Shown here: positions 1 to 6,525 of the stretch, piece after piece
Layout: the number at the start of each line of letters is the position of its first letter
Numbering within the stretch: the stretch's first letter is position 1
Assembly (NCBI GenBank): GCA_030654205.1
Contig: JAURXW010000091.1
Span: 1-10,121 of the forward strand
DNA from: Bacteriovorax sp.
GTDB taxonomy: Bacteria; Bdellovibrionota; Bacteriovoracia; Bacteriovoracales; Bacteriovoracaceae
DNA: 10,121 nt
Direction: 5' to 3'
The notes under the pieces: generated by a model
Database searches by the model: none
What the model was told of the DNA's origin: nothing
The model's input: the letters and a program-made list of their open reading frames with translations, nothing else
Program-made: the position numbers and the translations under genes

Positions 1-28
1 GGGGCCTGTTCGGACTCTAATGTGCTAT

Positions 29-778
29 TCAACTCAAATAAAAAGTTGCATTGTCTCTATTAACAAAAGGTAACTTATCAATCGGTCGGTAGATCGTTTC
101 TTCTAAACAAGTGAACACCTTTGCTTCGTACTTTTGTCCAATCTCTAAATCAGTTTGGCGTATTAATTTTTCAATTTTAGTATTTCCACAAACATAAAAT
201 ACCGCCGTGACACTTGGAGAGGAGTAATAATCTGTAAGCTTTTTACCATAACGAGATTCTCGTTTATCACTAACCTCATACTCAAAGGCTACCTGATACT
301 CATCCTTTTCAGTCGTAATCACCAACGCAGCATCCGAATTTAAAATTGAAAATGCTCTAAACTTTTTAGACTCGATTAACTCAATACAACTTTGCAAAAC
401 ACTTTCCGAAACATATTCAACGACCATACTTGTTTTTTCTAACCGCCTTCGAACATTTACAATTCCAAAGTCATGACTAATGGAATCACTTTTGAAACTT
501 GGATTTGTAATCCTGTAACGAAAATTTTCTGAAAAAGACTTCAATCCTTTATCTGTTAAAGAATAAAATATAGTCTGTTTCCCGTTATAATAAGTGGACG
601 ATTTAATTAAATATCCTGATTTTGTAACCTTACTCAATCGCTCATGCCCAACTGAACGACTGCTTCCTTTAAAAAATTTGCCTACCAGTTGTAAATGGCA
701 AACAACTCTATGTTCAAAAACAAACTGAAATATTTCAAGATCACGCGAGGTCAACTCCGTCCTAATTTTTGACCTCAA
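29..778 (-). CDS. Replication-relaxation (Replic_Relax) family winged-helix protein
   Basis: This 249-residue protein has an N-terminal winged helix (about 7-80). L-T-S-R-D-L-E-I-F opens helix 1, Q-L-V-G-K-F-F follows, then E-R-L-S-K-V-T-K-S-G-Y-L, and Y-S-L-T-D-K-G-L-K forms the wing and end. Next comes S-H-D-F-G-I-V-N-V-R-R-R-L at 101-113, the conserved H-x-x-x-x-x-x-x-[VL]-R link. A C-terminal alpha/beta domain follows, with D149, E166-x-E168 and a basic helix R-x-x-R-Y-G-K-K-L-T-D-Y-Y (173-185). This is the layout of Replic_Relax proteins, which accompany plasmid and ICE mobilisation or replication genes. It probably binds DNA at or near the transfer origin as a relaxosome accessory factor; this is inference. 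It starts at TTG 778, overlapping the coupling-protein stop as TTGA, with a weak GAAG upstream. A TTG at 754 is an alternative. The relaxase is expected beyond position 1. Confidence 0.75.
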   Translation of the reverse strand: MRSKIRTELTSRDLEIFQFVFEHRVVCHLQLVGKFFKGSSRSVGHERLSKVTKSGYLIKSSTYYNGKQTIFYSLTDKGLKSFSENFRYRITNPSFKSDSISHDFGIVNVRRRLEKTSMVVEYVSESVLQSCIELIESKKFRAFSILNSDAALVITTEKDEYQVAFEYEVSDKRESRYGKKLTDYYSSPSVTAVFYVCGNTKIEKLIRQTDLEIGQKYEAKVFTCLEETIYRPIDKLPFVNRDNATFYLS

Positions 779-2295
779 GTCGTAGCTTCACTTGATGATA
801 CGGCCATTGATACGACAGGATTTGTTCCTTCAGTCTTGGGTGCTTTATACTCAATCATCGGTTGAAAGTTTTTTAGTCCATCTTCTTTCATCTTCGCAGC
901 AAGCTCTTTACATTCTTCATCAAATTGAGTTTCTGATAAGAATGGTGTTTGAACTTCAATATACTTGTTGCCTCCGGCCCATATTGCTCGACCTTGGATT
1001 TCGGGTAGTGCGTATGCTTTTTTATTTCCTAGTGCTGAGACTGATCCCGTAATTGTGGACATTTGAAAAATCATTCTACCTGTCAAATTTTCTAAAGTTT
1101 TAGTATCAAGTGATTCCTTCAGCGGTTTTTGAGTCGCAATAACTAAATGTATTCCCGCTGCCCTTGCTAATTTTGCAATTTCATCTGTCAACTCTCTTGC
1201 CCTTGCTACCAATTCCGACTTAGCCTTACTCACTGTAGTTTTTCCAAAAAGAACTGACGCTTCATCAATTCCGACCACAATCAAATCCCGCTTATGCAAT
1301 TTGGGATCAATTTTTTTGATTCCAATTTTTTCCATAAAAATAAAACGCTTATGCATCTCATCTCGTATGGCCTGAAGAAGTTGAACGGCTTCCATCTCAT
1401 CTTTAGCAATTCTAACATTCGGAATTTGACCAAATTCCTTTACCTCAATGCCAAGTTTCAAATCAATTAAGTATACTTGAAGATGAGAGGAATACTTTAG
1501 CAACGACATAAAAAATTGCCGAAAGAAAACACTCTTACCTCCACCTGTACTCCCAGCAATTAGCAAATGTGGAAGCTCTCTAATGTCAGCAACTAAAATA
1601 CCATTGGCAGATTCTCCAATTAAAAAATTATATGGATTTTTTAATGCCGTTTCAGCTTCATGATATGTAAGGATTTTTCGGAGCGCGTTTTTGCACATTA
1701 AGATTTCTAAAGTAGTTTGATCTGACAAGACCTTAATGCTCTCTATGATCCGTCCAAAAGAAGATTGCAAATCACCTTTCTTTGCTTCAAAGCGATCACA
1801 TCCAATACCTTTGGCCGTAACAAGAACTTTTGATCTGTTCTCGTCAATTTCAACTTCGCTAATTACTTTTGGCATCTGTCCTTGGGCATTTGTAAGACCA
1901 GTTGTATCCAAATCTTTTTGCAACTTTCTCCTTCTGAAATAGGCTTTAAAGCCAAGAAGAATCCCAATTGTGTACAAAGTAAAAATAATCAAAATAGAAA
2001 AATGCCAAACTTTAGGAATCGTTCTTAAAAACAAAACTACATTTTTGGTAAAATAAGTAGGCAAAATTTTTTTCAGCCATCTCAAATAGGCGTAGTCTGA
2101 ATAACTTATTAAAAAAAGTGAAAAGAGTATCGTCGGAAATAAACAGATGAACTCCTCCGACTTAATTTTTATTTTTCTAAGTCCTGTCCAAGCGACGATG
2201 GAAGTAATTCCCACAATCGTTGCGATCGCAAGACCAAATTTTTCAAGTCCATCGCTTCCGCTTGTTGCTTTATTCTTATTGTTCATTTGTTCCAA
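775..2295 (-). CDS. FtsK/HerA-type membrane ATPase, probable DNA coupling protein
   Basis: This 506-residue protein has about three membrane helices (20-38, 48-64, 97-117) followed by a cytoplasmic motor domain. The motor is FtsK/SpoIIIE-like. It has L-P-H-L-L-I-A-G-S-T-G-G-G-K-S-V with Walker A at 248-255, L-I-D-L-K at 276-280, and Walker B L-I-V-V-G-I-D-E-A at 338-346 (D344, E345). It also has R-A-A-G-I-H-L-V-I-A-T-Q-K-P at 378-391, a motif typical of FtsK and TcpA rather than VirD4/TraG. No FtsK gamma (DNA-orienting) winged helix is visible; the C-terminus is a polar tail. In this operon it most likely hands DNA to the channel, as TcpA does in Gram-positive conjugation; that role is inferred. 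I chose the TTG at 2295, with GGAG 6 bases upstream. An ATG at 2286 is possible. The start overlaps virB10 by 20 bases. Confidence 0.88.
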   Translation of the reverse strand: MEQMNNKNKATSGSDGLEKFGLAIATIVGITSIVAWTGLRKIKIKSEEFICLFPTILFSLFLISYSDYAYLRWLKKILPTYFTKNVVLFLRTIPKVWHFSILIIFTLYTIGILLGFKAYFRRRKLQKDLDTTGLTNAQGQMPKVISEVEIDENRSKVLVTAKGIGCDRFEAKKGDLQSSFGRIIESIKVLSDQTTLEILMCKNALRKILTYHEAETALKNPYNFLIGESANGILVADIRELPHLLIAGSTGGGKSVFFRQFFMSLLKYSSHLQVYLIDLKLGIEVKEFGQIPNVRIAKDEMEAVQLLQAIRDEMHKRFIFMEKIGIKKIDPKLHKRDLIVVGIDEASVLFGKTTVSKAKSELVARARELTDEIAKLARAAGIHLVIATQKPLKESLDTKTLENLTGRMIFQMSTITGSVSALGNKKAYALPEIQGRAIWAGGNKYIEVQTPFLSETQFDEECKELAAKMKEDGLKNFQPMIEYKAPKTEGTNPVVSMAVSSSEATT

Positions 2296-3211
2296 AACTT
2301 TCTCCTAATGATATGATTATATCTGCACCTGAATCGATAGTGATGTACTTGGGAGTTTGGGCAAGCTGTGTTGCTTGATCGTTTGCTTCCGTCTCCGTTA
2401 CTTTTGCGACTCCATTATAAATTCCATTCTTGAGCGTTGATTTTGGTGCAACATTGAAGCTTTGACCTAAACCTTGTTTTTCAACCATCACTTCAGAAAT
2501 TCCACTAACCATTGAAAGCCCAAGTACTGAGGCCATCTGACTTCCTTTATTACCGTGATAATCTCCAATGACACCAACTCGATAATCTTTTGAACTGAGT
2601 GCTTGCGCTTGAATTGCGATCTCTTGTCCATCAGGCAATACAGCACGGTTAAATAAAATAAATACTCGCTCGCCTTCGCCAGAATAACTAAATTGGCCCA
2701 TAAGAATTGTTTCAGGAGGAAGGCTGCCACCACCTGACTTGTGACTTCCACCATAAGGCAACATCACATGTACTCTCTGCTGAGATCGTGTATCGATACT
2801 AGTAAGAAGTTTTCCGACGAAACTAGCACCAGAAGGAATTTTTTGAGCATTTGCATCCGGGCCAATAACTTGCTTTCCTTTATATCGAATTGGCTTAAAG
2901 TGATGCGCAACTGATACTGGCTTTTGCGGTGGAAGTGGATCGGTAACTCCTCCAATATTTTGCCGGTTTGTCTCTGTTGTTGAAGGCAGTGATTTAGCCT
3001 CATTTTTCTCCTTTATTAGAGAGGTATCACTTTTTGTAATACTTCCTTTTGGAATGTCACTTTTTAAAAGTGGCGGTAAAAGTTGACTAGCAAGACCAAT
3101 CGCAGAGAAAATAATTACTGCAATCGAAGCATGCTTTTTATTTAATATTCTTTTTCCTCCCTCATTTTGAAGTACTAAGGCACCAAGCTTTGCTTTTATT
3201 TTTTTAATCAT
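2276..3211 (-). CDS. virB10: VirB10/TrbI-like core-complex protein
   Basis: This 311-residue protein would span from inner to outer membrane, coupling ATP use to channel opening. It has a basic cytoplasmic N-terminus (1-26), one membrane helix at about 28-48, and a low-complexity periplasmic linker (50-125). The linker holds a short proline stretch (D-P-L-P-P-Q-K-P). The C-terminal VirB10/TrbI domain begins with I-P-S-G-A-S-F-V-G-K-L at 125-135. It contains L-P-P-E-T-I-L-M-G-Q-F (164-174), E-R-V-F-I-L-F-N-R...P-D-G (181-195), and R-V-G-V-I-G-D-Y (211-218). A helical segment at 224-240 could be the outer-membrane antenna. It ends with I-T-I-D-S-G-A-D-I-I-I (290-300), as in the family. The linker is shorter and less proline-rich than in many TrbI proteins. 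The ATG at 3211 has AGGA about 8 bases upstream. Confidence 0.9.
   Translation of the reverse strand: MIKKIKAKLGALVLQNEGGKRILNKKHASIAVIIFSAIGLASQLLPPLLKSDIPKGSITKSDTSLIKEKNEAKSLPSTTETNRQNIGGVTDPLPPQKPVSVAHHFKPIRYKGKQVIGPDANAQKIPSGASFVGKLLTSIDTRSQQRVHVMLPYGGSHKSGGGSLPPETILMGQFSYSGEGERVFILFNRAVLPDGQEIAIQAQALSSKDYRVGVIGDYHGNKGSQMASVLGLSMVSGISEVMVEKQGLGQSFNVAPKSTLKNGIYNGVAKVTETEANDQATQLAQTPKYITIDSGADIIISLGESFGTNEQ
2302..2306 (-). promoter_or_regulatory. Shine-Dalgarno of the FtsK-like gene, favouring a TTG start
   Basis: AGGAG on the minus strand, inside virB10. The spacing to the TTG at 2295 is 6 bases (AAAGTT), against 15 to the ATG at 2286. The stretch resembles the virB4 site (GGAG-AAAGAC-TTG). 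Confidence 0.55.
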
Positions 3212-3933
3212 AAAAACCGTCCTGAAATAATTTGCCTAATTGTTGTCCCCTTAAAATGAACTTCAAGATTTACATCAGCTCTTTTATTGATAGATATAAA
3301 AATTCTTGCTCCCGTGAACTCACCTGATTTCAGTTTGGTTTCTTTTAAAAGAAATTCTTGAGGTGATAGTTTTAACTTTCCACGGCTTAATAATATTTCA
3401 ATCTTAGAGAGATCAATTTCTTTCTTTGAAGTATTCTCAAGCTGACAGTCGATTACATAAAAATCTTTTCCATCAAAACGCTGCACTCTCGAAAGTATAA
3501 CTTTTAATTCATTACCAACTTGAAATGTGAGTCTTGGTCTTGAAGTTTCTTTAAATGGAGATGGCATTACGCTCATTTTCATCTGTGAATTAACTTTATT
3601 CTCTTTCAAGTCCACCTGAACAAGATCGTCATAGCTTTCTGATTGATTCGTTTTTAGAATAAATCCATAAACATTTTTCATCCCATACACAAAAAGATTT
3701 GTGGTCACTGTCCCCAAAGGCTGAATAGCAAGATCGTTATCAATAAATTCCACTGAGTAATAGTTAGAGTTTCCAAGCACCACTTTTTTTGGTTTTTCAA
3801 TAAATCTTAAAATTGTTGATTGCCCCATTCGTAAATTCACAGGCACTATCGTCACATTGTCGCTGTAAACCGTGCGAACAGTTCCAGCTTGTAATCCTTG
3901 AAGAGAGATCAAACTTATACAGAAAATACCCAA
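3208..3933 (-). CDS. virB9: VirB9/TrbG-like periplasmic core-complex protein (start uncertain)
   Basis: This is a probable VirB9-type component of the envelope-spanning core. It is secreted: the hydrophobic start ends in L-Q-G-L-Q-A, with likely cleavage before G17. An N-terminal beta domain (about 20-95) has the VirB9/TraK-like run: S-D-N-V-T-I-V-P-V, G-Q-S-T-I-L-R-F, V-V-L-G-N, then L-A-I-Q-P and T-T-N-L-F-V-Y. The C-terminal part (130-241) is a second beta domain. It is not clearly the classic VirB9 C-domain and looks Ig-like (L-E-N-T-S-K-K-E-I-D-L). The coordinates use the first conventional start, a TTG at 3933, which has no ribosome binding site and gives a signal peptide with no positive charge. 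The frame is open up to 3981. An ATA at 3951, well placed behind AAGGAAG, would add F-K-K-L-W-L and a proper basic N-region. The TGA overlaps the virB10 ATG as ATGA. Confidence 0.78.
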   Translation of the reverse strand: MGIFCISLISLQGLQAGTVRTVYSDNVTIVPVNLRMGQSTILRFIEKPKKVVLGNSNYYSVEFIDNDLAIQPLGTVTTNLFVYGMKNVYGFILKTNQSESYDDLVQVDLKENKVNSQMKMSVMPSPFKETSRPRLTFQVGNELKVILSRVQRFDGKDFYVIDCQLENTSKKEIDLSKIEILLSRGKLKLSPQEFLLKETKLKSGEFTGARIFISINKRADVNLEVHFKGTTIRQIISGRFL

Positions 3934-3952
3934 CCATAATTTTTTAAATATA

Positions 3953-4549
3953 TTATCTTCCTTCGTGGATAGTAATATTATTCACATAAAGCCCCATAGG
4001 GTTCCACTCAGTCGGTACACCTTTCACTAATTGAAGGGCCACTTGGGTTGGAACGATGAGAGGTATGTCATCAACTCGGAGTACGACATCAAAAATTGCA
4101 ATTGTTGACTCCTTGGTTACTTGAACAGAAATACCAGCGACTGCTTGCTTGATTTTTTTACCAAAAAATTCCTTTTCTTTTCTGGTTTTAAGATTTGAGA
4201 GTGTATTTTCTTTAAGACCATCAGTTATAAATGGCTCAATGTTTTTAAAAATCTCCTCTGGATTTAATTCATTCCAGTTGTAATACTTAGTCACAAATTT
4301 TTCTACAAAGTGCTTGATGTTATTTTCATTAAGTTCCACTTGCGTGTGGCGACCTTGGTAGTAGGAAAATTCATTATCATTTGCAACAATCACTATCGGA
4401 TTTTTATTTGCGAGTGTGATGCAAGTAAATCCTAAGACAAGGCACAGGATTGTAACTGCAATACCGATCCCCTTATAAATGTATAAAAAGCGATTGAGTG
4501 CTACTAATTGATTAACTGAAAAACTTGACTCTGATTTATTTAATTCCAA
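3953..4549 (-). CDS. virB8: VirB8/TrbF-like bitopic inner-membrane T4SS protein
   Basis: This 198-residue protein has a short cytoplasmic N-terminus, one membrane helix at about 26-46, and a periplasmic domain (50-198) of mixed helix and strand. That is the architecture of VirB8/TrbF/TraE, which links the inner-membrane platform to the core complex. Near the C-terminus W-N-P-M-G-L-Y-V at 182-189 matches the family's characteristic N-P-x-G-[LI]-x-V strand. Helices rich in F, Y and E around 75-115 fit the NTF2-like fold. I chose the TTG at 4549, one base after the virB6 stop, because AAGGAGA lies 8 bases upstream. A TTG at 4609 would add 20 residues (high in K and R) and overlap virB6 by 59 bases, with no ribosome binding site. 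It sits just upstream of virB9 and virB10, as expected. Confidence 0.85.
   Translation of the reverse strand: MELNKSESSFSVNQLVALNRFLYIYKGIGIAVTILCLVLGFTCITLANKNPIVIVANDNEFSYYQGRHTQVELNENNIKHFVEKFVTKYYNWNELNPEEIFKNIEPFITDGLKENTLSNLKTRKEKEFFGKKIKQAVAGISVQVTKESTIAIFDVVLRVDDIPLIVPTQVALQLVKGVPTEWNPMGLYVNNITIHEGR
3957..3963 (-). promoter_or_regulatory. Probable Shine-Dalgarno of virB9, pointing to an ATA start at 3951
   Basis: AAGGAAG on the minus strand, in the last codons of virB8. It ends about 5 bases before the in-frame ATA at 3951-3949 and is over 20 bases from the TTG at 3933. The layout stop-T-start (TAA, T, ATA) copies that of the virB6/virB8 junction (TAG, T, TTG). Confidence 0.45.
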
Positions 4550-4550
4550 A

Positions 4551-5519
4551 CTATTGTCTCCTTTTTTGCTGCTGAGTTTTAAATGTCTTGGCCTCTTTAG
4601 GAAGACCAATTTCTGAGTACATGTTAGAAAATTGATTCATTTGTGGTCGAATTCGATTCGCCATAATTTTTGCTCGTCCTGTAATAGGATTTGTTAATGG
4701 TTTAGTTGCAGCGTCAGTAAATCCCAAGACACTAGCCCCAGCCTTTTTCCCCATCGTTTTAGTTGCAAGCGTAAGCGCCTTTGTTGCCATTAAACCTGGA
4801 GCTGTGGCCAATGCTGCTGAAGCCGATTGAAGGCCATCACCAATAAGTGACTTCGTAAAAAGTGGAATAAGAAGCATAGACACACCAATTAAAAGATTCA
4901 TCACCATTGATAAAAAGACATTATCAATTCCAGCATCCTTGGGAGTAATTGCTAGCTTCAAGAGTAATGAACCGAGCAGCGTCCAAAGTATTTTCCAAGT
5001 GGCAACACTTACAAGACCTCGATATAAATTGCCTACAATGCCGGCAGTGATAGGAGGAATATAACAAAGGATCATAAGTGGTGCACATACATACAAAATC
5101 GCCCAAACGAAATTCATAAGCGCTACTGAAGCAAAAAATCCGATGTACGCAATAAGATAAGCACCAATTGAGAAGAAATAAACAACATGCCCTCTCATAT
5201 CAAAAAGGCCATCTGATTCGCCTTGAGAATTTGGCCCCATATGCTTGATCGTTTCCCAAAGATTTTGGGTTTGATCAATTCTTGCAGTGATACCGTCACT
5301 TAGCATCGCGATCGTATTAACAACAAAACCAAATGAAATAAGTAGTAAAATTGAAATAACTGTACGTCTTACAATCTCGTTGGCATTTGGTGATTGCCCC
5401 TGGCCTTTGAGCATCTCAAGAACTAGAAGAAAAGCTACAAGGGCCGGAAGCATTATCCAATAAACCTGAACCATCTGAGAATGAATGGTTTTTGCGTGAA
5501 TAAATAATTGTTCAAACAA
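4551..5519 (-). CDS. virB6: VirB6/TrbL-like polytopic inner-membrane protein
   Basis: This 322-residue protein would form the inner-membrane part of the translocation channel. Hydrophobic segments lie at about 19-37, 53-73, 112-132, 134-155, 166-188 and 200-222. A polar loop at 75-110 lies between the second and third; such a periplasmic loop is typical of VirB6. After the last helix comes a 100-residue soluble tail. Its first part is Ala/Thr/Gly-rich (about 230-270), and the remainder is basic, ending in Q-Q-Q-K-R-R-Q. The start is the TTG at 5519: a near-perfect AAGGAGGTG ends 4 bases before it (GGAGG core 6 bases away), and no ATG competes. It follows virB5 by 11 bases. VirB6/TrbL proteins share topology more than sequence, so the assignment rests on helix pattern and gene order. 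Confidence 0.82.
   Translation of the reverse strand: MFEQLFIHAKTIHSQMVQVYWIMLPALVAFLLVLEMLKGQGQSPNANEIVRRTVISILLLISFGFVVNTIAMLSDGITARIDQTQNLWETIKHMGPNSQGESDGLFDMRGHVVYFFSIGAYLIAYIGFFASVALMNFVWAILYVCAPLMILCYIPPITAGIVGNLYRGLVSVATWKILWTLLGSLLLKLAITPKDAGIDNVFLSMVMNLLIGVSMLLIPLFTKSLIGDGLQSASAALATAPGLMATKALTLATKTMGKKAGASVLGFTDAATKPLTNPITGRAKIMANRIRPQMNQFSNMYSEIGLPKEAKTFKTQQQKRRQ
4557..4563 (-). promoter_or_regulatory. Shine-Dalgarno of virB8, deciding the TTG at 4549
   Basis: AAGGAGA on the minus strand, inside the last codons of virB6. The GGAG core is 8 bases before the TTG at 4549. It lies downstream of the alternative TTG at 4609, so it can only serve the shorter form. Confidence 0.65.
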
Positions 5520-5523
5520 ATTT

Positions 5524-5532
5524 CACCTCCTT
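5524..5532 (-). promoter_or_regulatory. Strong Shine-Dalgarno of virB6
   Basis: AAGGAGGTG on the minus strand, overlapping the virB5 TAA. It is nearly a full anti-Shine-Dalgarno complement, 4 to 6 bases before the TTG at 5519. It is the strongest ribosome binding site in the window and confirms a TTG start. Confidence 0.8.
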
Positions 5533-6217
5533 AAAATTTTCCAAGACTCATGTCGAGTTTGAAATTATTAAAACCATTTGATAGTCCTTCATTTACTTTC
5601 ATGAAATTGGCAACTTCACCCTTGCTACTTTTGTTTTGCATGGCAAATTGTTCACTTTGCATTTTTAACATTTGAGTATTTAAGCGAATAAGCTGAGAAA
5701 TACTTCCTAAAATCTGAGCACTCGTTTCAGCCTGCATCCGTGCTGCTCCTTTAGGGGAAGCCTGTCTACTTTGGATGGCGATCCTCACTGAGTTTTCTTC
5801 TTGCTCCTGCGAGTATTGCTTAAATGAGTTTGCCATCCTTATTGATTCGGCCACTGTTTGGTCATTTAAAAGCTGTAGTGTTTGCTCCTTACTTTTAGGA
5901 ACATTTCCGTAAATATTTTCGACAACACCAAGCGCTTGCTTAAAATTTCGAAGTTCAGCTAAAATATTTTCATCTTTCACCGGAAGCGTGGTTAAGAGTC
6001 CCATTGAATTATCAAGGCCTGCATTTACAAGTCTTAAGTAATCCTCGGTGCTTCTAGCTTGCCCAATCATTTGTTGAAGCTGGTAATAGTGCTTGATATT
6101 TTCTGCCAAAATTTGCATTAATAATGGAAGATCTCCACCAAAAAAGTCGGCCCTTACTGGCGTACTTTGAATCAACATTAAAAATATAAACATCCATCCA
6201 ATAATTTTCCTCTTCAA
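5531..6217 (-). CDS. virB5: VirB5/TrbJ-like secreted T4SS protein
   Basis: This is a probable pilus-tip or periplasmic minor component of the T4SS. The 228-residue form starts at a TTG at 6217 that overlaps the upstream stop as TTGA and has GGGGAG 4 bases upstream. It gives a textbook signal peptide: basic MKRK, a hydrophobic core to about 18, and cleavage after V-R-A at 23. An in-frame ATG at 6229 would add four residues but has no ribosome binding site. The mature protein is almost all helical, with Q-rich amphipathic stretches at about 40-60 and 155-195 (Q-A-E-T...Q-I-L...L-N-T-Q-M-L-K-M-Q). This matches the helical-bundle layout and length of TrbJ/VirB5. The position, after the ATPase and before VirB6, is that of VirB5. 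VirB5 proteins diverge strongly, so sequence evidence alone is moderate. No cysteines remain after signal cleavage. Confidence 0.78.
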   Translation of the reverse strand: MKRKIIGWMFIFLMLIQSTPVRADFFGGDLPLLMQILAENIKHYYQLQQMIGQARSTEDYLRLVNAGLDNSMGLLTTLPVKDENILAELRNFKQALGVVENIYGNVPKSKEQTLQLLNDQTVAESIRMANSFKQYSQEQEENSVRIAIQSRQASPKGAARMQAETSAQILGSISQLIRLNTQMLKMQSEQFAMQNKSSKGEVANFMKVNEGLSNGFNNFKLDMSLGKF

Positions 6218-6525
6218 GCAACTCCCCATGCGATAGCAAGTGCTTCAAGAATAGATTTCCTCATTGCCAAATCCATAGAAAATGTTCGTTCAAATGGATC
6301 GTCATTTAGCGGTGCTTTCGCCAGCCAAATACTTCTGGCCCACATGATTGCGGTACTGTGACCGCTTGAAAAATGATTTCTTCCGATGCCAAACCAATTG
6401 ATTACTTCTTTTTCAATATCTACATATGGAAGTGCCTTTTCTCTTAGTTCGCGATCATAAGAAAAAATATGGATTACCGCTCGCATTTCAGATGGCATAG
6501 GTTTTTCGTTACCGTAATTGATCAT
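6214..6525 (-). CDS. Hypothetical 103-aa protein between virB4 and virB5
   Basis: I do not recognise this protein. It starts at an ATG overlapping the virB4 stop (ATGA), with a strong GAGGAG 5 bases upstream, so it is very likely translated. There is no signal peptide and no convincing membrane helix. The sequence looks mostly helical and mixed-charge. Notable is a central block around 43-66 (N-W-F-G-I-G-R-N-H-F-S-S-G-H-S, then M-W-A-R-S-I-W). This is rich in tryptophan, histidine and glycine, and unlike filler sequence. The C-terminus is a hydrophobic helix (S-I-L-E-A-L-A-I-A-W-G). Standard virB operons have no such gene between the ATPase and the VirB5 protein. A cytoplasmic accessory or chaperone for VirB4 or VirB5 is possible by position only. 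Its stop overlaps the preferred TTG start of the next gene (TTGA). Confidence 0.75.
   Translation of the reverse strand: MINYGNEKPMPSEMRAVIHIFSYDRELREKALPYVDIEKEVINWFGIGRNHFSSGHSTAIMWARSIWLAKAPLNDDPFERTFSMDLAMRKSILEALAIAWGVA

Noticed and set aside
1..28. GC-richer opening bases that might be part of an RNA gene or att site
   Set aside because: Only 28 bases are visible beyond the last stop codon. No tRNA arm, direct repeat partner or terminator hairpin can be shown.
792..1052. Plus-strand frame of 86 codons
   Set aside because: It lies wholly opposite the FtsK-like gene, has no ribosome binding site, and gives a composition unlike a real protein (leucine/serine/cysteine-rich).
1736..1942. 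Plus-strand frame of 68 codons
   Set aside because: Antisense to the well-supported FtsK-like gene, and rich in F, S and P as expected for a reverse-strand shadow.
2488..3003. Two minus-strand frames (2488-2754 and 2764-3003) inside virB10
   Set aside because: Out-of-frame readings of the virB10 gene, which has clear TrbI-type motifs in its own frame over the same bases.
4550..4609. Longer virB8 form starting at TTG 4609
   Set aside because: It would overlap virB6 by 59 bases with no ribosome binding site, while the TTG at 4549 has AAGGAGA at good spacing.
6054..6248. Minus-strand 64-codon frame over the start of virB5
   Set aside because: It overlaps the virB5 signal-peptide region in another frame; the virB5 frame gives a coherent secreted helical protein.
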